Below the pieces are notes generated by a model. It was not told the DNA's origin. It saw only the letters and a list, made by a program, of their open reading frames with translations, and did no database searches. A program made the position numbers and the translations under genes. From positions 4,539,488 through 4,603,487 of the forward strand of contig OZ004585.1 in NCBI GenBank assembly GCA_963924555.1: a stretch of DNA of 64,000 bases, read 5' to 3'. Origin of the DNA: Crambe crambe (Eukaryota; Porifera; Demospongiae; Poecilosclerida; Crambeidae). Positions 10,898 through 24,400 of this stretch are shown here, piece by piece; position 1 is the stretch's first letter, and every line of letters starts with the position of its first letter.

Positions 10898-11540
10898 TGA
10901 AACACTATAAAACATTTCATTTGCATCTCAATACTTGCAGAAATCCTCAACAAGAACTCAAAGCAAGCATAAAGCTGCTATAGCTAGGCTTCATTTAACC
11001 CTATTGCTTTATACTTGCAGAACTCAAATCATTCATAATAACTTAGATATAATCTCGCGATCATCACGTACTGAAACAGCAGATCTCTATACTAAGCTGC
11101 ACAAAATCCTGCTATCAAAGCTACCAGCATCATAACATGTACACACAGAAGGTAGCACACGTGCCACAAATTACTATGCGTTTCACTCCTTATTGCACAT
11201 GCCCACACACATTAATTGAAAAAAGAAAACACCAATAATTATGAAATTTGGGTATTAGCTAAGTGCAGCCATTCATTTCTTCAGGTTCTTCTTCACCACT
11301 GCACCTTCTCATTCTCTGCCAAGTGAAGATATTGAAGCCTCTTCATCAGTCAATCATCCCTGACGAATATAACATTCAAAATTAATCATTGAGCTTTTCT
11401 TAGCATATATTTGGAAATAACTACTTCTTATGAATATGAATAATACACAAGTATTGCTATATAATCTTCCATATCCAGTGCTATGTACTTACCAAAGAGG
11501 AACATTTCTATTTATATAGCTAATTACAAAGAAAAAGAAT
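10898..11540 (+). other. 3' part of micro-exon gene region, copy 1
   Basis: Matches 57240-58200 with indels; copy 2 holds an extra ~390 bases around 57500-57880. Two TACTTGCAG acceptors (near 10940 and 11020) precede short open stretches that may be terminal exons. No product can be assigned. Confidence 0.45.
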
Positions 11541-11555
11541 GGAAACAAGTGAATG

Positions 11556-12040
11556 GAAAAAATTTCTTCTAAATAAAAAGTGAAGTAGGGATAGCAGTAA
11601 AATTTAGCTGCAATCCTATCACTCCTACCCCTCCTAAAATTTCAATATCCACGCCCATATATACACCCAACTTAAATCCCTACTCTTCACCCCCCCCCCC
11701 CCCCCCCCCCCCCCCTTCAGCAATAAGTGAGTCAAGTAACCCCTTACCCGTACCCATCACCAAACTCAAGAATCACAGCAATAATATTATTACAAAACTA
11801 CTATTCCTACTTCACTCCTAGGCCTCCTTAGGAGTGAAGTAGTTTTGTAATAATATTATTGCTGTGATTCTTGAGTTTGGTGATGGGTACGGGTAAGGGG
11901 TTACTTGACTCACTAGGGATTTAAGTTGGGTGTATATATGGGCGTGGATATTGAAATTTTAGGAGGGGTAGGAGTGATAGGATTGCAGCTAAATTTTACT
12001 GCTATCCCTACTTCACTTTTTATTTAGAAGAAATTTTTTG
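11556..12040. mobile_element. Foldback MITE family 1, full copy
   Basis: Arms of about 230-260 bases start AAATTTCTTCTAAATAAAAA and meet near 11818 around CTAGGCCTCCTTAGG. The left arm contains a run of about 26 C. Other members are at 24617-24936, 38811-39009 (half) and 58233-58590, with a related form at 27169-27475. There are no coding frames. Confidence 0.9.
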
Positions 12041-12467
12041 CATTCACTTGTTATTATACAACTATTGACCAATCAGGTGACAGCATGTAAAGTAGTCATA
12101 GTAAAGTGAAATAAGAGAACATTATTATACATACTAGCTACATGCAGATGCTTGACTGTGTGCATAATACATACTATTTAAACCCCAGTCAAAGGATAGC
12201 CTGGAGCCAGGTAGGATCGACTGTGATTAGATCTGTACCAGACCGATGTCCATCCATTAGTGGCCAACCAAGCTTCCAGCTACCTGGAGCATGCAAATAT
12301 CCTTAAGACTTGTATCCTTATTGCTGAGGTCCTAGTAAGGCAGGAACTACGCAGTTCGCTGTTTATCAGACTACAACACAGAAGTGCATAGAGTAGATTA
12401 TCGACCGCCATATATGAACGGACACTGCAGAGGACAGCTTGGACATTAATCAGAGATACTTACGTAC

Positions 12468-15400
12468 CTGTTGCGGTAACTCAGCAGTCTCTCTTTCTCT
12501 ATCTGGTGGTGGATTGTTGTCTGGTAAGTCAGTCTCTCTTTCCTTATCTGATGGTGATGATGGTGGAGCTGATGCTGTTTGAAGTGGTATTTCTTCAGCA
12601 GTATCTGTGTAAAGATTATAACCACCACAAATTTCTAATGGTGTAGCTATTTAGCTAATAAAAGATGACGATTAAGATCTTGACTTAATTGTATTTTCAT
12701 GCATACATATTATGTAACTTGATCACCTTGAACTCAGAATTACTACTGCATGTATACTCTGACTTTAAGATGAGCTATCACCAGAAGTGAATTTTTTCTT
12801 CCATAACATTTTTGGACAGAGACAGCTCAGACCACTTAAAACTTCACTTGCTGTGACGTAATTGCCTGCGTGTTTCCTATCCCTACTCATTTATGTACAG
12901 GTTCTATGAATAGACCTACATTTATACAGCTAGGTCTTGCTAGTAAGTTTTATTAGCTCTGCTGCTTATACTCTCACATGTCAGAGACAGTGGGAAACAT
13001 AGTAGCTATTCAGCTTCACTATTCAGCTAATTATCCCTACTTTACTATCCCCTATGAGGGTGCAACAGGAGTATAGTTACAGAATTAGTGAAGAGGATTA
13101 GTTGATAGCTAATACCCCTACTCTCTTTAAGTGCTCTAATCTTGTCTTGCATAGGAGAGTTAAGTACTCTAGCTCAAGTAGCAGGGCAATGCGGTGGGGG
13201 AGGATGAGTGCGATTGGTAAGGAGTAACTTACTTGTTCATGAGCCTTTTACCCCATCCCTTGCTACTTAATAGTTTTCTTTTACTTGTGATACTAGGTGC
13301 ATTGCCTTGCTGACTTGTAGCTTGTCAGATTATTACATGATTATCAAAAACATGGAGTTAGCTACTAAGGATATGGCTAGGATATACACAGTGTGTCCAT
13401 AAGATAATTGACCAGACCAAATTGTGAAACCATGATCTAAAGTGCATTCTAGCTTATAGCTAACCTTTCATTTTCTTTCTAATTCTAATGATAATCACAG
13501 TCAGTATTATCACAAGCACGATCACAATTCCAATCACAGTTGGTACCACAATCCGAGCCAGAGTTCCAGTCGTAGTATTTCCTATAATTATCAATGAGGG
13601 AAGGAAATCCAGGTAGTAAAAGAATTCTATATACCTGGTACTAATTCCTCTACACCATAAATGATAAACTGTGATAATCTCCAGATAAACAAAATATGCT
13701 GTAGAGTACATAGATTTAACTATCTTTGTGGCTACTGTTAATTTTGTTCATGCTATCTGTGCCTATGCAACATGTGTGTGTGTTTGTGTGTGTGTATGTG
13801 TATGAGCAGCTATTATTAAGTGAGTCAGGCATGACATGTAGAATGGCAGTACCTGTGAAGTTAGTCGGTGTTGAGTGAGAGCTTGTTGTGAAACTTGTAG
13901 TAGGTGTTATGTCAAAGCTTGTGGTGAAGCTTGTAGTGAAAGATCCTTAAATAAGTACACAAAAAATCTATTCATGCATGTGATAATGAGTGAAAATCTC
14001 ACATTAGCAATATAAGTGTATACACATTGTTAGAGGTTAATTATGATCACTAGGGTATATGGTTGTTCAGCATAATATTTTGGCAAGTGAGACATTTTGT
14101 ATCCCATGCTAAAGATTAATATTGGTCATCAATATTTCTTTATGCAGTCAACAGTTAATCAAGCCTCATTCCCAGGCCTTCTTTGAGGGGAGGAAAAAAT
14201 GGGGCCTGGCATCCATTGTTTGCGCATGTGCCTGGAAAAGTGGGAATCCAGACTCTAATTCGGAGACTATCACTACAGGGAGTGGAAGTGGCTTTGCAGA
14301 CAATAATTATACCATTATAGCTACACACTACTGCTGGAGATATTAGTCTGTGAGTCTGGCTATGTAAGACTAGCTGGAGATGGCTATTGCAGCTATTTTC
14401 CTTGGTGATTATAGAGAAGCATTTAGCATTCAATGGCATAGCCTGGTTATTTTCATTGCCAGGAGACAGCTATATTTCATGTTAGACTTGAGCATGAAAT
14501 TGTGCTTTACATATCATGTCTAGTAGATTATCAAATGGCTGGGATTCTTCGTGCCCATCATAGCTAGATGGTCTCTTGATATGCTCACTGGCATAGCCAA
14601 GCCAGGGCCTGCCAGGGATTATTATTATCATAAATTCACCAGAATAGCTCAAAATTAGAATCTGCCTTCTGTAAGCTAACCTCCAGCGCCTGCGTGAGGG
14701 TTGCAGTACTCAGCTGTGCACTGTGTGTGTATCTGGGTCATTAATGTCAATTCAACACAAAATATCCTCACCCCCTTCCAATTTTCATGAAAGTTGGTGA
14801 GCATTATGTATCCATAAAGTAGTTAACTAAGCAACACTGAATTTTAGTGCCATAGGTTTATTTCCCCCCAAGATATGGTCATTTGAAATTTATTATTATT
14901 CACTGTACCATTAGTACTCTCATACCTATAGCTAACTTCAGATACATCGGCAACAAAATTCAAAGTAAGATATCATCTTGAAGTTCTTTTGATTTTTTTT
15001 CATAAGATATGCTACATTCCAATCAATAATAAAACTGAATTTTAAATGTTATTGCTGATCCTTGGCCTTCCTTTTTTAAAAAAGGTAATTTCAATTTTTT
15101 TCAAAAAATATTTTAAGTTCTCAAATCAGCCTTTTTCATTCCTCCAAGTTTTAATTTGGGACTCCAAAGGGATCAGAAGAAAATAAGGTGCTATAGTATT
15201 AGCTACAACAGATATAAACCATGACTTCATTTTTTAGTAGATACAGATTCGCTTTCTTGTCGCGCAAGAGTGTAAACCCTGCCTGTCGTAGTACATGGAT
15301 CTACTTTAGTGAGAATATATTGAATATTAGTTTCGACAATTTTCAGTTGTGCTGGGTATCAAAAAGATGGTGATGGACCATGAGGATGGAGGATGCTGAT

Positions 15401-16416
15401 CATTGCTTCTCCATTATCTTCATCCAGTTGGATAATGCATCCAACCCACCACTGCTTCTCATAATAAGAGTGTGACAAAGCCACAAATTTCTTCAATTGA
15501 AGCCCACTTTCCAGGAAATTAGTGCTTATTTTATTTCTGGTCAGTAGAATGAAGCTTTTGAGTACCTGGAATTGTACAGGACTTCAGGAATCTCTCCATT
15601 AGTAAGATTTCTTCTCTCCTGTAATCATCCATATTCCAGTCAGTAGTGGAAGGAAATAAACAGTACATTCTCTATGGCCCACTCAAACAGCTGTCGAGGT
15701 GTCATTATCTGTTCATCAAATGAAGGTAAATGGTACATTAAACGGAGTTAATGGAGGGAGGTACCATCGGCGCGCAGGTGTCAAAATATGCACGTACAAG
15801 GGGTCGAAGTTATTGCAAGCAGGATTGCCTGAAGCAGAAGCGTGATACAGGCGCTAGGGACTTTTTGTGGCTACAAGTTTCTCCTTTTCTTCTTCTTGTG
15901 TCTCGCCAGATCACAATGTCGGACAGGGAGGACGACACTCCATCATTCACGCCGGCGCAGCAAGAATGGATCGAGCGGCTAGTGGCGACACAGTTAGCGG
16001 CAGCATCCACAGCTACAGTGGCTGAGGCAGCTACTACGACGAGCGGCACCACCACAACGACAGACACGATCGCGGGACTCGATGGTAAGTGACTTAAGGA
16101 GCTAGATAAGAGTCCGAGGGAAGCCAATAGCTATAGATATAACGCTAATAGCCAGTCACAGTAACCGTAGCAGCCAGTGTGTATGGGCTACGAATAATAG
16201 GATAGATGGTACCATGGCAGAATCAGAGCAGACAAATGGAATAGCGTACTATAGGTATAGGCATGCAAGGTCGGTTGTAAGGTCATAAATACAGGGCCTA
16301 TTTAAGCTACACAAGGTACTTATAGCATGATGGCAAAAGGAGTCAGCAGAATGTCAAGCACCTCAATACGGAGCTCATAAAAATAAAAATAAAAATAATA
16401 ATAAATAATAATAATG

Positions 16417-16460
<44 letters not shown>

Positions 16461-18424
16461 GAAGAGAAGACATTCCTACTGTTGGGACATAACACCACAA
16501 CGGCTGAGCAAGCTGCTCACACTCGGCAAATAGCCTAACCCCATTGCACTGATGCAAGGTCAGCAAAAAAAAAAAAAGCCAAAAGGGAGCTCACGAATAG
16601 GACAAGCTGTCCATATGCAAGCTGCTCACTTGATAGGACAAGCTGTCCATATGCAAGCTGCTCACTTGATAGGACAAGCTGTCCATATGCAAGCTGCTCA
16701 CTTGATAGGACAAGCTGTCCATTTGCAAGCTCTGCAAGCCGTGAATGACTGCTCCCTTAATAGGACAAGCTGTCCATATGCAAGCTCTGCAAAAGCCCCA
16801 AGCAGGCTGCTCACTTAGTAAGCTCTACAAAAAAAAAAAAAAAAGAAGTGAGCAAGCTGCTCACTCGTAGCTAACAAGCAAGGGGACAAGCGGTCCACAT
16901 GCAAAGCGGCTCACTTAGCAATCACCGGACAAGAGCCATGCATGATGCATGCAAGCTGTAAAAAAAAAAATTAAAAAAAACTGCCACAAGCCTTGGGCAA
17001 GCATGCTAACCACAGAGGGAGTAGTGCCACGAGAACAGAATTTGTGCTGATTGAGCTAGTTTGAGAGCTCAGAATTCGTGCTGATTGAGCTGTACCCAAA
17101 TAAGGCAAAGCGCAACTCTTTTATCGATAAATAGCTACAGGAAATTATTACGTGAAAAAAAAAACAAAAAAAAACTCACCTAAATAAAACAACACGTTTC
17201 CTGCCATCCCTCAAGCAGCCAGGGGGAACCCCCCCCCCCCCCCCCCCCCCCAAAAAGAAAAAGAAAAAAAAAGTGTTATCTTGAGCCACCCCCCTTCCCT
17301 TGCAGGGCTAGGGATCATGCCACCACCAGCCAACTTACATGGAATCAACATCTTTGATGCAAGCACAACACCAAACACGAGGACCTTAACACTGCCACTG
17401 ACAGCTACATCGAACAGCGGGACACGCATGATCTCCTCCGTGAAAGAGTCCTCAGCACTGCCACCAAAATTAGTCCAGAGGATACAGGATCTCGAATATG
17501 TGGAAATGAGTGAGCTGGTGCCAGATGCCTGGAGATTCCAGGAGGACGAACAGAAGTGCTGCCACCAGATCCGTCGCATACCTCGTCGGGGCCCAGTAAC
17601 AGACATCCTACTATGGGTCGAATGCTATGCGTCACTTGTCTCTGTGTTGGCAACAAAATTTCCAGAAAAGGTACCACAGCTGATGGCCTACCAGCAGACA
17701 ATTGTGAAAGCTCACCGAACCTTCATCGGCGAGGGATGGGTGACCTACGACGCATGCTTCCGGCGTAAAGCCTCTTTCACAAAATCCCTTGAGTGGGGAA
17801 TGGTAGATTTCACCTTATATAATGAAACATTTACTGGTCGGGCAAAATCAATCACACGATGTAGGTACTGCTTGAGCGAACACCACTCCTCTAGCACCTG
17901 CGTGTATGCACCTGACACTCCTGCCAACAGAGACTCCAGCAACAGCAAGGTCACACCAAGGACCATGAGAAAGATCTGCTTACTATACAACTCTCAAGCA
18001 GGAAACAGATGCCGGTATAACCCCTGCAGGTATATACATTCCTGTACGGAGTGCCAGGGAGCTCATCCGAAGAGCACCTGCCCCGTTCCCCTTCCCCATA
18101 TCGTCCAAAGAAGTGACCCGGACAATCTACACAGCATACTTACTGGACCAGAATTACTATCATTGTTGTTGTGTTTCTTATTTGTTATATTTCTCCGCCC
18201 AAAAGGCGTGATCACCCACCCATCAGGGTGTGGTTTAAGAGCTAGTAGGCTTTAAAAAAATAAAATAATAATAATAATAATAAAAAATAAATAAAAAATA
18301 AAAAATTGCATTGTCGTAGAGATATGTTAACTACGGAATGAGGATTGAAATAATATAATTATAATAGTATAAAAATAATAATAATAATAATTTTAAAAAA
18401 ATTAAAAATAAATAAATAAATAAA

Positions 18425-18473
<49 letters not shown>

Positions 18474-21400
18474 AATGAAAGAAAAGATAGTAATAATAAT
18501 TATTGACATCGAATCATCTCTGGCACACACACTAAACACAGCTTCAGATGATGGCTATCAGTATACTCAAGACCTACTGAAACTGGGGACCGGAAGGTCC
18601 AAAAGGCAAACAGTCTGTGACCCTCGCCTTGCCACTATCTCAACGCCACTGAATCTGGCAGCTTGGAGGAACAAGCTGGCCAAGCATCCAGACAAGGAAT
18701 ATGCCAGATACATTTTGGAGGGGATTGAATATGGCTTTGCAATTGGAGGGGATGACACCAGGACATTCAAATCAGCACAGCAGAATATGCTATCAGCGAA
18801 GCAGCACCCACAAGTCATCGAGAGGTATCTGGACGAGGAAGTACACAAAGGCAACATACTAGGTCCATTTTCTGAACAGATGGCAACCAAAATTCACATC
18901 AACAGGTTTGGGGTTATCCCAAAAAAGCACCAACCGGGCAAGTGGAGACTAATCACGGATCTATCTTACCTAGATTAGGCGAGTGTGAATGATTCCATCT
19001 GCCCAGAGTCCTGTTCCCTTACATACACAACAGTGAATGAAGTAGCAGAAGCAGCAGTGGCTCTTGGGAAAGGGGCCCTCATCGCAAAGATTGACATAAA
19101 GTCTGCATATCGGCTAGTACCAGTCTGCCCGCAAGACCGTAGGTACTTAGGGATGAGATGGAATGGAGCAGTATACGTAGATGGCATGCTGCCATTTGGG
19201 CTGAGATCAGCACCAAAAATATTCAATGCTCTAGCTGACGCACTGGAATGGTGTGTCTCTCAGGAAGGGGTTTCTCCTATTTATCACTATTTGGATGATT
19301 TTGCAGTGATTGGCCCACCTGATTCAACGAGATGTCTAGATGCGCTCCATACCCTTTCCAGGGTGTGTTCCGAATTAGGAGTTCCGTTGGCTCAGGAGAA
19401 ACAGGATGGTCCTACAACCAAAATAGTGTTTCTAGGGATCTTGATTGATACTGTCAGACAGGAACTACGTCTCCCAGAGGATAAGCTCAAGAGAATACTG
19501 GAGACAGTCACTCATTGGATTGGGAAGAAAGCTTGCACAAAGAATGAGTTGGAATCACTGATTGGGTCACTACATCATGCTTGCCAAGTAATTCGCCCAG
19601 GTCGATCCTTCATGAGGCGGGCCATATCCCTCCTGAAGGTAGCAAAATGCCGCCACCACCATATCCGGCTAAATGCCGAATTCAGATCAGATATGATGTG
19701 GTGGAAGGTCTTTGCATCTCACTGGAATGGGGCTTCACTGCTGATTCATAAGGACAGCACAGAGGTCGTGTTAACATCGGACGCATCCGGAACATGGGGG
19801 TGCGGAGCATATTCAAGCCACAAATGGTTCCAACTGCGATGGAACGATAAAGTCCGAGGTTGGCACATCGCAGCTAAGGAGCTGATCCCAATTGTAATAG
19901 CCGGAATTGTTTGGGGCAAGGAGTGGAAAGGCTGTAGAGTTCTGGCACAGTGTGATAATGTAGCGGTGGTAGCAGTTGTCAATAAGCGTTATTGCCAGGA
20001 TAAGCACCTAATGCGAATGCTCCGATGTTTATTCTTCGTTGAAGCACACTTCCAGTTTAAAACAGTTGCCACACATATCCCCGGGGTAGACAATGACTTA
20101 GCCGACGATCTGTCACGGGATAAATTATCATCCTTTATGGGAAAATATAAAGAATCCAACCCTAACCCAACATTTATTCCACCTCTTTTACTGCAGTGGC
20201 TACTCCAGCAGGAACTGGATTGGACCTCACCCAACTGGACGGAACAGTTCAGTTCTATTGTTCGAAGGGTATAGCAGAGTCAACGCACAAAACGTACCAG
20301 TCAGCACTGAAAAAATTTGCTAACTTTTGTTCGTTATACAATGTCATATCCCCCTTCCCAGTTTCCGAACCCATTTTGTGCTACTTCGCTTCCTATTTAG
20401 CAACCAATAATTTATCCCAACAAACAATAAAAACCTACCTAGCAGGAATCAGATTCATGCAAATTACTATAGGCCTGCCAGAACCAAAGGAGTTCTCATC
20501 GCTCCCAAGACTACGGTTAGTACAGTCGGGAATTAAGAGAGCACACGCACAACGGTCCCCATTATCAAATAGAATTAGACTCCGCCATTTTGGGGATGGT
20601 TAAGGAGCACTGGACACCAAGGGCGGCAGATAGGGACATAAAAATGTTGTGGGCAGCATCGGTACTCTGCTTTTTTGGCTTTTTCAGAGCAGGGGAGATC
20701 ACACTGCCATCACTGAATGCCTTTGACTCTGGCAAACATCTAAGCTGGGGGGATATTGCCGTGGATAGTTTAGAGGCCCCTACAATGCTGAAAATTAGAC
20801 TGAAGAAGTCCAAGACTGATCAGTTGGGTAATGGGGCTGATGTGTTCGTTGGGAAGACAGGATGTGCATTGTGTCCAGTGGCCGGTGTCTTGGCTTACAT
20901 GGCAGTTCGTGGTGATAAAGAAGGTCCTTTCTTTAAGTTTGACAATGGTCAACCCCTGACTAAGTCGAAGTTCACACAGCGCATCCGACAGGCCCTTCAA
21001 GTGGTAGGACTGCCGTCCAGAGCTTCGCTGGGCACAGCTTTAGGATCGGAGCCGCCACCTCAGCTGCCAGGGCTGGCATTGAAGATTCGACGATTCAGAT
21101 GTTGGGTAGATGGAACAGTGCAGCATTCTTGGCCTACATCAGGATACCCCGAGAACAATTAGCACGACTGTCAATGTCTATAGCTCGCTCATAATGAATA
21201 TTATGTAATCAGTCATCAAGCATCAATTAAGATAATACTTAATATAAGGAAGGAAGAAGTTATCTCCGTTTGGGGGGAGAGGAACAAGTTCCTCTCTGGA
21301 TGGGTAATCTATCCCCCACAAACAGTAGATATTAATTAATTAAGGGGGCCCTTGGCAGGTTGCTAACTAATGTCAATTACTGGTAATTGGTGCTTAATAG

Positions 21401-24400
21401 TACAAAACATCTAGCTATAGCAAGCTCACAAGTTAATTGGTGCTAATCAGTAATTGACGCTAATCGGGGAATATGCCGAGGGCCCCCTCCCCCTACAATC
21501 GCGGGACCTCCCTCCAGACTATAGGATCAGGGATGATAATATAGTCAATATCCACGTACAGACATTAAAAGGACGCTGAAGGCTGGCTCTTGCAGCCACT
21601 CGCTTTATCTTGTCTCCAACTCCATCACAGGCTCCTTTACTATGTGAAGTAGCTGAGAAATACCATTCTGCAGGACCAAAGTCTTCAATGTGGTGGAATA
21701 AATTGATAGTTCTTCCTATTTTTATACTGAGAAGCTGCACCATCAGAGAAGTGGTGAGGATGCAAATTTCTCTTTCAGAAACTCGATGAAGAAATAAATG
21801 AACAGCAACTGTGTCATGATGACTCCATACTCCAAATAGTATACAATAAAAGGATGAATGGTTGCTTGAGAGTTGTTCCAATGGAAAACTTGAGTTGCAT
21901 CTTGTAAAACATTCTGAAAAGTCACCTATCACCTCCCAGTTTTAATTCTAACATGATGGGTTTACTTTGGAAGGAGGACTGTTGCTTTGCAATAAATGAA
22001 TGAGGAAGCAGATCTTCAAACAGAATCATCAGCAGATTTACTCAGTGACTGTTTCAAGCGTGCATCTGTCCACAGATATCCACTGTTTGTAGACTATGTT
22101 GTCTACCTATTTAGATTGTCATCCATTGCTGTTCTTCATAAGTGCTGATGTGCCAGGACAAGAAGAACAAAGATTCAAGTAGCAAGCTGGTGTATAGTGT
22201 GTATGCATGTAGCACTTCTTCATATACCCTTTTGGTTATCCATGACCTGGTCAACCCTCTTTGATCTGTTTAGCTATGAGGGTGAAAGAATGAGGAATTG
22301 GAAACAAGATATGGAAGTACAGTACAGGTCATAATGGTGCATTCATTCAACTCACCCCCACAGACAATACTTCCTTGTTTCTCATCCTGTATCTATTTTA
22401 TGAAATCATGCTATTGTATGCCTAACTGCCATTTCAAACTTTGATCAAGATATTTCCCTTTGGAGTCCCAAATTAAAACTTTGAGGAATAAAAAAGGTTG
22501 ATTTGAGAAAAAAATTGAGATGACCTTTTTTTTCAAAAATAACGTGCAAGTCCTGTGGAGTACACTTTCTCTTGATGTCACAGAAGGGTATGTCTAAGAA
22601 CTTCTTTGAAACGTCATAGATATGTGGGTGACCATTTGTGGATTTTCCATACCTCTTTCTGGATTGAGCAGTACCAGATTTGTATCCATGAGGCAACAAA
22701 GAAGAAAAAGGCTCTTAGAAAATCTCTTAAGAATAATCATTATACTCGAGCTATCAGAGATTGCAGTAGTGCTCTCTATGTAGGGTTAGTATGGAATGGG
22801 CGTGGCTTCTCTCATTAGAACAATACAAACTAGACTCTCTGTATCTCTTCTATCCTTGCTACAGGCTCAACTAAACTTCTTACATCTGAAAAACAATGCA
22901 GAAGATGATATAACCGCTCAAACTCCTCCAGAACAGCATCAACGATCGGCACCAGCTGCCGCCCAAATCTAAAATTTTTATGATTCATTCATCATCAGAT
23001 TCAATAAATATTCTTTGATGGCTGTAACTCCATGATCCTTTCACATATGACAATGAAATTCATATCAACTTGTGCAGTTATAACCACACAATGTGCTTTT
23101 ACCATCGCTATATCCACAGTTTCCCTTCAAAATAATCACTCATATCGAACGACTTTTCATTATAACTATGTCAGCCATTTAAAAATGACATCATTTGTCA
23201 TGCGCGCACGTCTGTCACTATCACATACACATATGCACGTGCCAACAAGCTATTTTTACTTAAAAACAATATTCAACCTTTAGGTCGTACAAAAAGTAAA
23301 CAAACAAGTGAAAGGAAAAAAAAATTATGCTAGGCCATGTAGGGTTAGTCTGTACTTTAACAGTTTCTGTCAACAAAATCAAAATTATGCTGCCTTCAAT
23401 AATAATCCCTACATCACTGCCTCCCACCAAGCAGAACACTTTTATACTGACATGAATAATTAAAGCAGCTTGGTGGGAGGCAGTGATGTAGGGATTATTA
23501 TTGAAGGCAGTTGATTTTTGTTGACAGAAACTGTTAAAGTACAGACTAACCCTACATGGCCCTTTTATTTAGCATAATTTTTTTTCCTTTCATCTCTTTA
23601 TAGCTACATGCATGCATTAATTATTAATGAGGTCTGGTTTAATTTGGAGAGGTTTTCTAGGTTTCTTTTGTAGTGGTTCTGTTTCAATAGTCTCAGGCCC
23701 AGGGAAAACACATCTTTTTCTACTACAATTGCAATTGCTACGCACTGGCTGTAAGGCAAGTGATCCTTGCACACATAGTTACTGTGCAGATTCAAGTGAA
23801 GTTTTCATCTGTGATAAATGAATAATTATTGACATAAACCCTACATCGCTGCAAGGTGTAGCCATAATAATTATCATTATGGCAGCAGCGATGTAGGGTT
23901 TATGTCAATTTTATGACAGTTAGCAGAGCACAGTGACAAATGCAGTCCATGCAGCAATGTAGGGTTTGTCAATTCTGTGACGCAAAATTAATTCTATAAC
24001 AAGTTAGTCTTTTCAAAGACTTGATGCCTCGGCAATGCTGTTAGACTTTGTAGCTTCTGTTCTTGCTATTTAAGGCATTCTTATAGGCTCTCTTGCTGCT
24101 GATAGTAAGTCTTGAACTTTGTATACCCTTTGCTCTAACTGGTTTTCTTGCTCCCAGTATGATCGTCTGCCTCTGCTCTCACTGCTTGGATCTCTTTCTG
24201 TTTTCTTATGACTGTTAACTTGCCTACTTGTGATTCTGTAGCTCTGTTCTTGCTAGTTAAAGCTCTCTTGCTATCTTTTTAGACGACTATATAATCCTGA
24301 GCTTTTGTACCCTAGCTCTTGCTATTTCAGGCTCTCTTGCTGCCTTATCATACAATCATAAATTCTGAGCTTTGTACCTGTACCCACTACCCTTGATGTT

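Larger units (their letters stand above)
15753..21515 (+). mobile_element. DIRS-like tyrosine-recombinase retrotransposon
   Basis: The element has a zinc-knuckle ORF1, then reverse transcriptase/RNase H, then a tyrosine recombinase, the order of DIRS-type elements. Its probable ends are inverted: GGAGGGAGGT at 15753 and ACCTCCCTCC ending 21515. No direct target duplication is seen, as expected for recombinase-mediated insertion. It interrupts an older minus-strand gene remnant. A stop and two frameshifts make this copy inactive. Confidence 0.8.

Noticed and set aside
15810..16566. Minus-strand frames with Ser/Val-rich or poly-Tyr runs
   Set aside because: They are shadows of ORF1 exon 1 and of the TAA microsatellite.
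16588..16800. CRISPR-like array (regular 36-bp repeats)
   Set aside because: Units are contiguous with no unique spacers, and the setting is a eukaryotic retroelement intron.
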